Source: Neorhizobium sp. UBA7851
Lineage (GTDB): Bacteria; Pseudomonadota; Alphaproteobacteria; Rhizobiales; Rhizobiaceae
DNA: 11,329 nucleotides
Assembly (NCBI GenBank): GCA_002500765.1
Contig: DLSX01000191.1
Coordinates: 1 to 11,329 of the forward strand
Direction of reading: 5' to 3'
Shown piece by piece: positions 1-7,066 of the stretch. Below the pieces are notes generated by a model, which was not told the origin of the DNA, made no database searches, and worked only from the letters and a program-made list of their open reading frames with translations. The position numbers were made by a program, and so were the translations under genes. Within the stretch, counting starts at the first letter, position 1. Every line of letters begins with the position of its first letter.

Positions 1-694
1 ACCCCATGGCCGCATCGGTGGACAATGCCCCCGTCACAAGCGCGGTCTGGGCGGCGCGATGGGCGCGAAACAGGCCGGCAAGCGCCAGCGCGGTCGAGGT
101 CTGCGTGCCGTTGATCAGCGCCAGCCCTTCCTTGGCGGCGAGCACGACCGGTGTCAGGCCTGCCTTTGAAAGCGCATCGGCAGAAGCCATCCGTTCGCCT
201 GCAAAGAAAGCTTCGCCCTCGCCCATCATCGCGGCTGCCATATGGGCAAGCGGTGCAAGGTCACCGGAAGCGCCGACCGAGCCCTTTTCAGGAATGACCG
301 GGATGACGCCCTTTGCCAGCATGCCTTCGATCAGGCGCACCAGATCAAGCCGAACGCCGGACGCGCCGCGACCGAGCGAAATCAGCTTCAGCGCCATGAT
401 CAGCCGTACCACATTCTCCGGCAGAGGAGCGCCGATGCCGCAGCAATGCGACAGGATGAGATTGCGCTGCAGCTTGGCAAGATCGGCACTGTCGATCTTG
501 ATCGAGGCGAGCTTTCCAAAGCCGGTATTGATGCCATAGACCGGCGCATTGCCGGCAGCGATCTCGGCGATCCGACGGGCGCCCTTTTCGATGCCCGCAT
601 CGAAGGAACGGTCGAGAACAGCCGGTTCGTTGTTCCAATAGATATTGGCGAGATCGGCAAGCGGGACGTTGCCCGGATGAAGCGTGATCGTCAT
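1..694 (-). CDS. hutH: Histidine ammonia-lyase, N-terminal part (cut by window edge)
   Basis: First step of histidine degradation: non-oxidative deamination of L-histidine to trans-urocanate in the cytoplasm. Translating the minus strand from the ATG at 694-692 gives 231 residues before the left edge, about 45% of the usual ~510. The Ala142-Ser143-Gly144 triad that cyclises to the MIO electrophile lies in the segment GSVGASGDLAPLAHM. Tyr53 (in YGINTGFG), His83 and Asn195 (in NGTQ) fall at the numbering I recall for the Pseudomonas putida active site, which supports this start. The ATG overlaps the hutI stop codon as ATGA, so translation is probably coupled to hutI. No frameshift is seen in the visible part; the C-terminal part and any following hut gene lie outside the window. 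Confidence 0.96.
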   Translation of the reverse strand, partial: MTITLHPGNVPLADLANIYWNNEPAVLDRSFDAGIEKGARRIAEIAAGNAPVYGINTGFGKLASIKIDSADLAKLQRNLILSHCCGIGAPLPENVVRLIMALKLISLGRGASGVRLDLVRLIEGMLAKGVIPVIPEKGSVGASGDLAPLAHMAAAMMGEGEAFFAGERMASADALSKAGLTPVVLAAKEGLALINGTQTSTALALAGLFRAHRAAQTALVTGALSTDAAMG

Positions 695-1980
695 GCGGAT
701 ACCTGCTGGCCACTGATGGTCTGGCCTTTGAAAATGCGGGAATGGAGCGGATTGAAGCCGATGCGGTAGACGAGCTCCGCAGGGCGCCGGATGTTCCAGA
801 TGGCAAGATCGGCGGACTTGCCGACTTCCAGCGTGCCAGTTTGCCCGAGAAGGCCAAGCGCACGCGCCGCCTCGCGCGTCGCGCCGGCAATGCATTCGTC
901 GACCGTCAGGCGGAACAGCGTTGCCGACATGTTCATCGTCAGAAGCAGCGATGTCAGCGGAGACGTGCCGGGATTGCAGTCGGTAGCAATTGCGATCTTG
1001 ACGCCGGCATCGCGCAACGCCTGGATCGGCGGCTTCCGGGTTTCGTTGATGGCGTAAAAGGCACCGGGCAGAATGACAGCCACCGTACCGGCCTCGGCCA
1101 TGGCCGCAGCCCCCTCTGCATCGAGATATTCCAGATGGTCGGCAGACAGAGCGCCATAGGACGCCGCCATCCTTGCCCCGCCGAGGTTCGACAGCTGTTC
1201 GGCATGGAGCTTTACCGGAATGCCGAGTGCCTTCGCATGGTCGAAGACACGGACCATCTCATCGACCGAAAAGGCAATGCCCTCGCAAAAACCGTCGACG
1301 GCATCGATCAAGCCTTCCGCACGGGCCTTGTCCATGCCCGGCAGCACGATATCGGCAATGTAATCCCCGTTGCGACCCTTGTATTCGACCGGCGTCGCAT
1401 GGGCCGCCAGATAGGAGGTTACAATGCGGACCGGGCGGACTTTTTCCAGCGCGCGGGCGGCGCGCAGCATGTTGAGTTCGCCTTCGATCGAAAGCCCGTA
1501 ACCGGACTTGATCTCAAGCGTCGAGACACCTTCGGCAAGCAGGGTGTCGACGCGCGGCAGCGCTGCCTCGACCAATCCCTCGACGGAAAGCGCATTGGTT
1601 GCCTTGACGGAGGAAACGATGCCGCCGCCCGCGCGGGCCACGTCCTCATAGGTCGCGCCTTCCAGCCGCATCTCGAATTCCATCGCGCGGTCACCGCCGA
1701 AGACGATATGCGTATGGCAATCGATCAGGCCCGGCGTGATCCAGCGCCCCTTGCAATCGATGATCGAGGCGGCATCCTTCAAGTCCGCCGGCAGATCGGC
1801 TTGCGCGCCGACAAAGACGATCCGTCCGTCGCTTGCCGCGATCGCACCATTCTCGATGATGCCAAGCCCCTGCGCACCCTCGGCAAGGGTCGCCAGATGC
1901 GCGTTCGTCCACACGGTGATGCCCATGTGAACGCCGGGATGACTGGAAGAAACACTGCCCAAATTTTCGTTCCCGCACAT
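691..1980 (-). CDS. hutI: Imidazolonepropionase
   Basis: Third step of histidine degradation: hydrolysis of 4-imidazolone-5-propionate to N-formimidoyl-L-glutamate; a metal-dependent amidohydrolase of the cytoplasm. For the 429-residue form, the metal-binding HxH is His89/His91 (DCHTHIVFGG). It is followed by HAEQ (His259, Glu261), His282 (SADHLEYL) and Asp334 in ATDCNPGTSPLTS, all hallmarks of HutI. The C-terminus carries the family's NPLHSRIFKGQ segment. Two starts are possible. ATG 1980-1978 is preceded by an AAAGG ribosome-binding sequence about 9 bases upstream and gives a rhizobial-like N-terminal extension. ATG 1926-1924 starts at MGITVWTNAHLATL, where the conserved domain begins, but lacks a clear ribosome-binding site. 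I chose the first. It is followed by hutH with a 4-base overlap and is divergent from hutF. Confidence 0.95.
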   Translation of the reverse strand: MCGNENLGSVSSSHPGVHMGITVWTNAHLATLAEGAQGLGIIENGAIAASDGRIVFVGAQADLPADLKDAASIIDCKGRWITPGLIDCHTHIVFGGDRAMEFEMRLEGATYEDVARAGGGIVSSVKATNALSVEGLVEAALPRVDTLLAEGVSTLEIKSGYGLSIEGELNMLRAARALEKVRPVRIVTSYLAAHATPVEYKGRNGDYIADIVLPGMDKARAEGLIDAVDGFCEGIAFSVDEMVRVFDHAKALGIPVKLHAEQLSNLGGARMAASYGALSADHLEYLDAEGAAAMAEAGTVAVILPGAFYAINETRKPPIQALRDAGVKIAIATDCNPGTSPLTSLLLTMNMSATLFRLTVDECIAGATREAARALGLLGQTGTLEVGKSADLAIWNIRRPAELVYRIGFNPLHSRIFKGQTISGQQVSA

Positions 1981-1983
1981 TGA

Positions 1984-2036
1984 TTGCGCCTTTCATTATG
2001 GGCAAACATGTATATACATAATGACCATCTTGGCAA
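1984..2036 (-). promoter_or_regulatory. Divergent hutI/hutF control region with probable HutC operator
   Basis: The gap between the divergent genes contains a perfect 12-base palindrome, ATGTATATACAT, at 2008-2019. It resembles the TGTATATACA core that I recall for HutC-binding sites in other proteobacteria. A second inverted repeat, CATTATG (1994-2000) with CATAATG (2017-2023), is nested around it. On the minus strand, TTGCCA (complement of 2031-2036) and TATACA (complement of 2009-2014) are 16 bases apart and form a good sigma-70-like promoter for hutI, with its -10 box inside the palindrome. For hutF, CATAAT at 2017-2022 is a possible -10 without a strong -35. Repressor bound here would block both directions. 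The sequence elements are seen; HutC as the ligand is inferred from the neighbouring hutC. Confidence 0.7.
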
Positions 2037-2096
2037 GCGCGTTCTTTCGCACGAGATAGACCAGTGATCAGACAATCCAACGACGGACCGGCAATC

Positions 2097-3458
2097 ATGA
2101 CCAATTCGGCTGCTTCGACGCTTCATGCAGGCTCGGCCCTCCTACCGCAGGGATGGGTCTCCAATGTGCGGATCTCGATCACGGGCGGGATTATCTCGCA
2201 TATCGATATCGGAGTTGAGGCCGAGGCGACCGACGAGCGCCATTCGGTTCTCGTCCCGGCCATGAGCAATCTTCACAGCCACGCCTTCCAGCGCGCCATG
2301 TCCGGCCTTGCCGAACTTCGCGGCCCGAATGACGACAGCTTCTGGAGCTGGCGCGTCCTGATGTATCGGTTTGCCCTGCAGATGACACCCGAGCAGATCG
2401 AGGCGGTTGCGGCACAGCTTTATATGGAAATGCTCGAAGCCGGTTTCTGCCGCGTCGGCGAGTTCCACTATCTGCATCACGACCGCGACGGTTCGCCTTA
2501 TGCCAATATCGCCGAACATGCCGAACGCATCGGCGCGGCGAGCACCGAGACCGGTATCGGCCTGACCTTGTTGCCGGTCTTTTATGCCCATTCCGGCTTC
2601 GGCGGACAGAAGCCGATCGACGGCCAGCGCCGTTTCATCAATTCGGTCGAAAGTTTTGGCCGGCTGATGGAGGCCTGCCGAAAGATGCAGACCTCGCTTC
2701 CGGGCATGCAGCTCGGCATCGCACCGCACAGCCTGCGCGCCGCAACGCCCGACGAACTGACGGCAATTCTGCCCCTGGCCGAAAGCGGCCCCGTGCATAT
2801 CCATGTCGCCGAACAGACCAAAGAGGTGGATGACTGCATCGCATGGTCCGGTGCGCGCCCCGTCGAATGGCTGTTGGATAACGCCCCTGTCGATAAACGC
2901 TGGTGCCTGATCCACGCCACCCACCTGACCGATCAGGAAGTGACGAATATGGCGGCGAGCGGCGCAGTGGCAGGCCTCTGCCCGATCACCGAGGCCAATC
3001 TCGGCGACGGCATCTTTGCAGCCTCCGCATTCCTTGCAAAGGGCGGCCGCCTAGGCGTCGGATCGGACAGCAACGTGCAGATCTCGCTGCCGAGCGAATT
3101 GCGACAGCTGGAATATTCGCAGCGCCTCGCCCATCGCGCCCGCAACGTCATTGCCGAACCCAACGGCTCGACCGGACGCCGCCTTTTCGATGCGGCGATC
3201 GAGGGCGGCGCACAGGCTCTTGCCACAAAGGCGGGATTTGTCATCGGAGCGCCCGCCGATATCGTTTCTCTTGATATTGCCAATGCGCCGTATCTCGCGG
3301 AAGACAGCCTGCTTGATAACTGGATTTTCGGCTCGGATGTCACAGTCGACAGCGTCTGGGTTGCGGCTAAGAAGCAGGTCGCGAACGGCCGCCACATTGC
3401 CCGGGACCGCATTCGCAAGCGCTTTGCGGAAACCATGCAGGCCCTGCTGCGCGGCTGA
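2097..3458 (+). CDS. hutF: Formimidoylglutamate deiminase
   Basis: Converts N-formimidoyl-L-glutamate to N-formyl-L-glutamate plus ammonia, the branch that defines the five-step histidine pathway; formylglutamate is then cleaved by an HutG-type deformylase that is not in this window. The amidohydrolase metal site is visible: HSHAF (His60, His62), IHVAEQ (His236, Glu239), HATHL (His273, His276) and Asp324 in GVGSDSNVQ. The N-terminal ALLPQGW segment is typical of HutF. The reading frame extends upstream to a GTG at 2064, giving 464 residues. I prefer the ATG at 2097, giving 453 residues, because conserved sequence begins soon after it and the length fits the family. The ribosome-binding site is weak at both. 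HutC follows 53 bases downstream on the same strand, so the two are probably co-transcribed. Confidence 0.95.
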   Translation: MTNSAASTLHAGSALLPQGWVSNVRISITGGIISHIDIGVEAEATDERHSVLVPAMSNLHSHAFQRAMSGLAELRGPNDDSFWSWRVLMYRFALQMTPEQIEAVAAQLYMEMLEAGFCRVGEFHYLHHDRDGSPYANIAEHAERIGAASTETGIGLTLLPVFYAHSGFGGQKPIDGQRRFINSVESFGRLMEACRKMQTSLPGMQLGIAPHSLRAATPDELTAILPLAESGPVHIHVAEQTKEVDDCIAWSGARPVEWLLDNAPVDKRWCLIHATHLTDQEVTNMAASGAVAGLCPITEANLGDGIFAASAFLAKGGRLGVGSDSNVQISLPSELRQLEYSQRLAHRARNVIAEPNGSTGRRLFDAAIEGGAQALATKAGFVIGAPADIVSLDIANAPYLAEDSLLDNWIFGSDVTVDSVWVAAKKQVANGRHIARDRIRKRFAETMQALLRG

Positions 3459-3511
3459 AGCACGATTGACGCGACAGGACCGCAGTGTAGACCTGCCGCG
3501 ACATAATCCGA

Positions 3512-4243
3512 ATGGAGACCACCAGCATTTCCAAGCCCCTCACCCATCACCGCAAGATCCTGGCGGATATCGAGGAAAAGATCGTCTCCGGCATCTGGCC
3601 GCCCGGCCACCGGATCCCCTTCGAGGTCGATCTCGCCGCGCATTACGACGTCTCGCGGATGACGGTGAACAAGGTGATGGGCCAGCTGGCACAAGCAGGC
3701 CTGATCGAGCGCCGGAAGAAGGGCGGAAGCTTCGTCTCCCAGCCAAAGGCACAATCGGCCGTCCTCGAGATCCACGATATTGCCGACGAGGTGCGCTCCC
3801 TCAACCTTGAATATTCCTACCAGCGACTGTCGATCACCCGCCGCAAGGCGATCGGTGAAGAGCTGGCATGGTTTGCGACCGGCACGCCCGGTGATGTACT
3901 TTTTGTCACCTGCCTGCATCTTGCCGCCGGCCAGCCCTTTTGCCTGGAAGAGCGCGCAATCAATCTTGTCACCGTACCGGCGGCACTTGAAAACGATTTT
4001 GCCTCTGTTGCGCCCGGCCCGTGGCTTTCCTCGCAAATTCCGTGGATCACGGCACAGCATCGTATCCAGGCCGTGCCTGCCGACCGCAAGGAACACAAGC
4101 TGCTCAACCTCACCCCGAACGAGGCCTGCCTCGTCATCGAGCGCCGCACCTGGAACACATCGGGAGCGGTGACCTGGGTGCGCATGACCTATCCCGGCAA
4201 TCGCCACGTCGTCACCGCGGATTTTCGCCCGGCGTCCGCGTGA
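3512..4243 (+). CDS. hutC: Histidine-utilisation repressor, GntR family (HutC subfamily)
   Basis: 243-residue regulator, the usual HutC length. Residues 13-77 form a GntR winged helix-turn-helix, with the recognition region LAAHYDVSRMTVNKVMGQLAQ (about 41-61) and a wing GGSFVS. Residues about 90-238 form a UTRA ligand-binding domain ending in a beta strand with HVVTADFRP. In the family, urocanate binds the UTRA domain and releases the operator. The location next to hutF and divergent from hutI/hutH supports HutC over other GntR/UTRA regulators. It probably represses both hut transcripts, and so itself, through the palindrome at 2008-2019. The start ATG at 3512 has no strong ribosome-binding site. 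No hairpin-plus-T terminator is visible after the stop. Confidence 0.93.
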   Translation: METTSISKPLTHHRKILADIEEKIVSGIWPPGHRIPFEVDLAAHYDVSRMTVNKVMGQLAQAGLIERRKKGGSFVSQPKAQSAVLEIHDIADEVRSLNLEYSYQRLSITRRKAIGEELAWFATGTPGDVLFVTCLHLAAGQPFCLEERAINLVTVPAALENDFASVAPGPWLSSQIPWITAQHRIQAVPADRKEHKLLNLTPNEACLVIERRTWNTSGAVTWVRMTYPGNRHVVTADFRPASA

Positions 4244-4408
4244 ACGACAAGAACGCCGCACTGCCAGGACCGGAATGCGATTGTTCCAAGGAGCCTTGAG
4301 ACAGCAAAGAAACTTCCGCGCCTGCCTCTAAAATAGAATAGCAAATCCATAGAAATCTAATGCGAGCGGATAGGCTCATGGTCATCGATCAACCGCGAGA
4401 CCGGACCC
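4244..4408 (+). promoter_or_regulatory. Intergenic region with candidate promoter for the transporter operon
   Basis: This 165-base gap holds the only markedly AT-rich patch near the operon, about 4327-4360. It carries two overlapping -10-like boxes, TAAAAT (4329-4334) and TAGAAT (4334-4339). No convincing -35 lies 16-18 bases upstream, a pattern seen at activator-dependent promoters. Two short inverted repeats, TCTA-AAA-TAGA (4327-4337) and TAGA-AA-TCTA (4350-4359), have centres about 22 bases apart, and ATAGAA occurs directly repeated at 4333-4338 and 4349-4354. These could be regulator half-sites, for example for a LysR-type protein such as CysB, but no regulator can be named from the bases. 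The hut palindrome is absent here, so HutC control is unlikely. Confidence 0.45.
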
Positions 4409-6037
4409 ATGACGCGCTATCGGACACTCATTTCTTTCAGCCTCGGATTGCTGGCTGCTACCACTTTTGCAACGGCCAGCTTCGCCGCAGACACGCCGGT
4501 CAAGGGCGGCACGCTCGTCTATCTCGAGCAGCAGGCCCATACCAATCTCTACTCGCCGGCCGGCGGCTTTTATCCGAACGGTGGCGTCCTCAACCAGATC
4601 ACCGACAAGCTGACCTATCAGAATCCGAAAACGCTCGAGATCGAGCCGTGGCTGGCAGAGTCGTGGACGATCAACGACAATGCCACCGAATACACGTTCA
4701 AGCTCCGCCCCGGCGTCACCTTCTCCGACGGCACGCCGGTTGATGCAGCAGCCGTGGCGAAGAATTTCGACACCTACGGCCTCGGCAACAAGGAGTTGAA
4801 GCAGCCGGTTTCCGAAGTGGTCAACAATTATGACCGCAGCGAAGTTATCGACCCGCTGACCGTGAAATTCACGTTCAAAAAACCCTCTCCGGGCTTTTTG
4901 CAGGGTACCTCGGTCATCGGCTCCGGCATCGTTTCGCTGTCAACCCTTGCACTGCCATTTGAACAGCTTGGCGATGCAACGAAGATCATCGGTTCCGGCC
5001 CCTTCGTGGTCAGCGCCGAGACGCTGGGCAAGTCGCTCGATCTGAAGGTTCGCGAAGACTATAACTGGGGGCCGGCCAAGCTCGAACACCAGGGCCGCGC
5101 CTATCTAGACGAGATCAACTACATCATCACCGCCGAAGACAGCGTGCGCATCGGCGCCCTACTCGCCGGTCAGGCTGATTTCATTCGCCAGATCCAGGCC
5201 TATGACGAAGGCCAGGTGGAAGCCCGGAGCTTCACCATCTATGCGCCCGGCACGCGCGGCGTGAACAACTCGATCGTCTTCCGCCCCGATAATCCGCTGG
5301 TCGCCGATCTCAAGGTGCGGAAGGCGCTGTCGCTTGCGGTCAACCGCGACGAGATTCTCTCGACGATCTTCTCGAAGAATTATCCGAAGGCGACCTCGAT
5401 CATCGCATCGACGGCGATCGGTTATGTGCCGCAGGAAGACAAGCTCGGTTACGATCCGGAAAAGGCGGAAGCGCTGCTCGACGAGGCCGGCTTCAAGCTC
5501 GGCACAGACGGCATCCGCGCCAGGGACGGTCAGAAGCTCGTCCTCACCTCCTATGAATCGCTGCCACAGCCGCAGAGCCGCGCGGTTCTGCAGCTGATTG
5601 CACAGCAATGGTCAAAGCTCGGCGTCAAGCTGAACGTGCTGGCCGGTGACGCCGGCAGCAAGGTTGTCGACGAGCTCGATCCGCTGAAAACACCGGTCGC
5701 CGTCGCCATGGTCGGCCGCGCCGATCCGGATGTGATCAAGAGCCAGTATTACCCGACAAACCGCAACGTTCTGGTGCAGAAGGGCGGCGTCAGCGACAAG
5801 GTGAAGACCTTCTCCGACGACAAGCTGAACGCCATCCTGGACGACATCGCCTCGCAGCCGGATCGCGAAAAGCGCCTGAAGGCCGTGGCGGATGCACAGG
5901 CCTATGTTCTCGACCAGGCCTATGCCGTTCCGATCTTCGAGGAGCCGCAGGCCTTTGCCGGGGCGCCTTACGTCAAGGGTGTCGCCTTCGAGGCGGTCGG
6001 TCGCCCGTCCTTCTACAGCACCTGGCTCGACAAGTAA
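4409..6037 (+). CDS. Periplasmic solute-binding protein, Dpp/Opp type (KPN_01854-like family)
   Basis: 542-residue family-5 extracellular solute-binding protein that would deliver the ligand to the permeases encoded downstream. Residues 1-26 form a Sec signal peptide (MTRYR, hydrophobic core, likely cleavage after SFA before ADTPV); there is no lipobox cysteine, so it should be free in the periplasm. Family landmarks are the early GGTLVY, LAESW followed by YTFKLRPGVTFSDGTPVDA (about 88-113), and the late domain with VRKALSLAVNRDEI and YDPEKAEALLDEAGF. A weak GAGA lies 8 bases before the chosen ATG. There is no cysteine, and only one methionine besides the initiator, which is far below normal for the size. 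Family 5 members bind peptides, nickel, sugars and sulfur compounds such as glutathione, so the ligand cannot be named. Assignment to the KPN_01854 family is from memory and gene order. Confidence 0.9.
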   Translation: MTRYRTLISFSLGLLAATTFATASFAADTPVKGGTLVYLEQQAHTNLYSPAGGFYPNGGVLNQITDKLTYQNPKTLEIEPWLAESWTINDNATEYTFKLRPGVTFSDGTPVDAAAVAKNFDTYGLGNKELKQPVSEVVNNYDRSEVIDPLTVKFTFKKPSPGFLQGTSVIGSGIVSLSTLALPFEQLGDATKIIGSGPFVVSAETLGKSLDLKVREDYNWGPAKLEHQGRAYLDEINYIITAEDSVRIGALLAGQADFIRQIQAYDEGQVEARSFTIYAPGTRGVNNSIVFRPDNPLVADLKVRKALSLAVNRDEILSTIFSKNYPKATSIIASTAIGYVPQEDKLGYDPEKAEALLDEAGFKLGTDGIRARDGQKLVLTSYESLPQPQSRAVLQLIAQQWSKLGVKLNVLAGDAGSKVVDELDPLKTPVAVAMVGRADPDVIKSQYYPTNRNVLVQKGGVSDKVKTFSDDKLNAILDDIASQPDREKRLKAVADAQAYVLDQAYAVPIFEEPQAFAGAPYVKGVAFEAVGRPSFYSTWLDK

Positions 6038-6073
6038 GCGGGTTCCATAACCAACAGGCCTCCCAAGCCGCAC

Positions 6074-6100
6074 GGATGGCAGCTCCAAGGGCTGCCATCC
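6074..6100 (+). repeat. Intra-operon hairpin between binding protein and first permease
   Basis: A perfect 10-base-pair inverted repeat, GGATGGCAGC (6074-6083) and GCTGCCATCC (6091-6100), has a 7-base loop TCCAAGG. It lies in the 84-base gap after the binding-protein stop and before the permease ribosome-binding site GGAG (6111-6114). No T-run follows, so it is not a standard intrinsic terminator. By analogy with other ABC importer operons, such a hairpin often protects the 3' end of the binding-protein mRNA so that more of it is made than of the membrane parts. The structure is directly seen; the role is inferred. Confidence 0.75.
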
Positions 6101-6121
6101 ACCCTTTCCCGGAGATATGAA

Positions 6122-7066
6122 ATGACGCGATATGTCATAGGACGGATTGGCCAGGCGCTGCTCGTTTTATGGGCTGCTTTCACGCTGTCCTTCATCCTGC
6201 TGCAGGCCATGCCCGGCGATGCGGTGCTGATCAAGTTCCTCAATCCGGAATTCGGCCTGAGCGCCGATCAGGTCGCGGAAATCCGCGCCGCCTATGCGGT
6301 GGATTCCAGCGTCGTCGTGCAATACGGGCACACACTCGTCAATTTCCTCAAAGGGGATTTCGGTTATTCGCTGCAGGCGGGCGTGCCGGTCTCGGCACAG
6401 CTTGCCACCAACCTGCCGCCGACACTGAAGCTTGCCGGCCTCGGTTTCCTTGCCGCGACCCTGCTTGCCGTGCTCATCGCCTTTTTATCCTCGACGGCGC
6501 CTTTCGCGTGGCTGCGAAATGCCATCCAGTCGCTGCCGTCGCTGTTTATCTCGGTCCCGGTCTTCTGGCTGGCGATCATGCTGATCCAGATCTTCTCCTT
6601 CCGCTTCCGGCTGGTGTCGGTCATCAATCCCGGCCCGTGGGAAAGCCTCGTTCTGCCGGTCGCAACGCTTGCGGTCCCGATCGCAGCGCCGCTGGCGCAG
6701 ATCCTCATCCGCAATATCGATGAAATCCGCACCCGTCCTTTCGTGGCCGTCGCCCGCGCCAAGGGTGCAAGCGAAACACGGTTGCTCTGGCGGCATGTGG
6801 CGCGCAACGCCATCCTCCCGACGCTGACGATCGCCGGCGTGCTGTTCGGCGAACTGATCGCCGGCGCTGTCGTCACCGAAACCGTCTTCGGTCTCAACGG
6901 TATCGGCGGATTGACCGAAAAGGCCGTCGGCAATCAGGATCTCTCGGTGCTCCAGGCGGTCGTCGTCATTTCCGCTGCCGCCTTCGTCACCATCAATCTC
7001 GCGGTCGACCTAGCCTATCCGCTGCTCGACCCACGCCTCAGGCACGGACACGGAGCTGCAGCATGA
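6122..7066 (+). CDS. ABC transporter permease, DppB/OppB type
   Basis: 314-residue inner-membrane permease with the DppB-family layout. A first transmembrane segment (about 8-28) is followed by a long periplasmic loop with the characteristic PGDA and DFGYSLQ sequences (31-85), then five more hydrophobic segments. The cytoplasmic EAA coupling loop is at about 205-233, RPFVAVARAKGASE...ILP, and would contact the ATPase. A good ribosome-binding site, GGAG, is 7 bases before the ATG. It overlaps the next permease by 4 bases (ATGA at 7063-7066), so it should be translated with its heterodimer partner. It has no cysteine and only three methionines including the start, unusually few for a polytopic membrane protein. 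The substrate is not indicated. Confidence 0.92.
   Translation: MTRYVIGRIGQALLVLWAAFTLSFILLQAMPGDAVLIKFLNPEFGLSADQVAEIRAAYAVDSSVVVQYGHTLVNFLKGDFGYSLQAGVPVSAQLATNLPPTLKLAGLGFLAATLLAVLIAFLSSTAPFAWLRNAIQSLPSLFISVPVFWLAIMLIQIFSFRFRLVSVINPGPWESLVLPVATLAVPIAAPLAQILIRNIDEIRTRPFVAVARAKGASETRLLWRHVARNAILPTLTIAGVLFGELIAGAVVTETVFGLNGIGGLTEKAVGNQDLSVLQAVVVISAAAFVTINLAVDLAYPLLDPRLRHGHGAAA

Noticed and set aside
742..1983. 413-residue open frame on the plus strand opposite hutI
   Set aside because: It is the antisense shadow of hutI in GC-rich DNA: rich in Arg/Gly/Asp, without recognisable domains, while the opposite strand encodes a textbook HutI with all metal-site motifs.
2064..2096. GTG start giving an 11-residue N-terminal extension of HutF
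   Set aside because: The extension is not like HutF and has no better ribosome-binding site; the ATG at 2097 gives the family length. Not excluded without protein data.
2933..4261. 442-residue open frame on the minus strand opposite hutF and hutC
   Set aside because: It spans two well-recognised genes on the other strand, shows low-complexity Arg/Ala/Gly composition, and has no coherent domain; it is a third-position GC artefact.
4285..4298. CAAGG-AG-CCTTG as a hutC terminator
   Set aside because: Only five base pairs with a two-base loop and no T-run; not stable enough to call.
6074..6100. Intrinsic transcription terminator after the binding-protein gene
   Set aside because: There is a perfect hairpin but no following T-run, and the operon clearly continues with a good ribosome-binding site 10 bases later.
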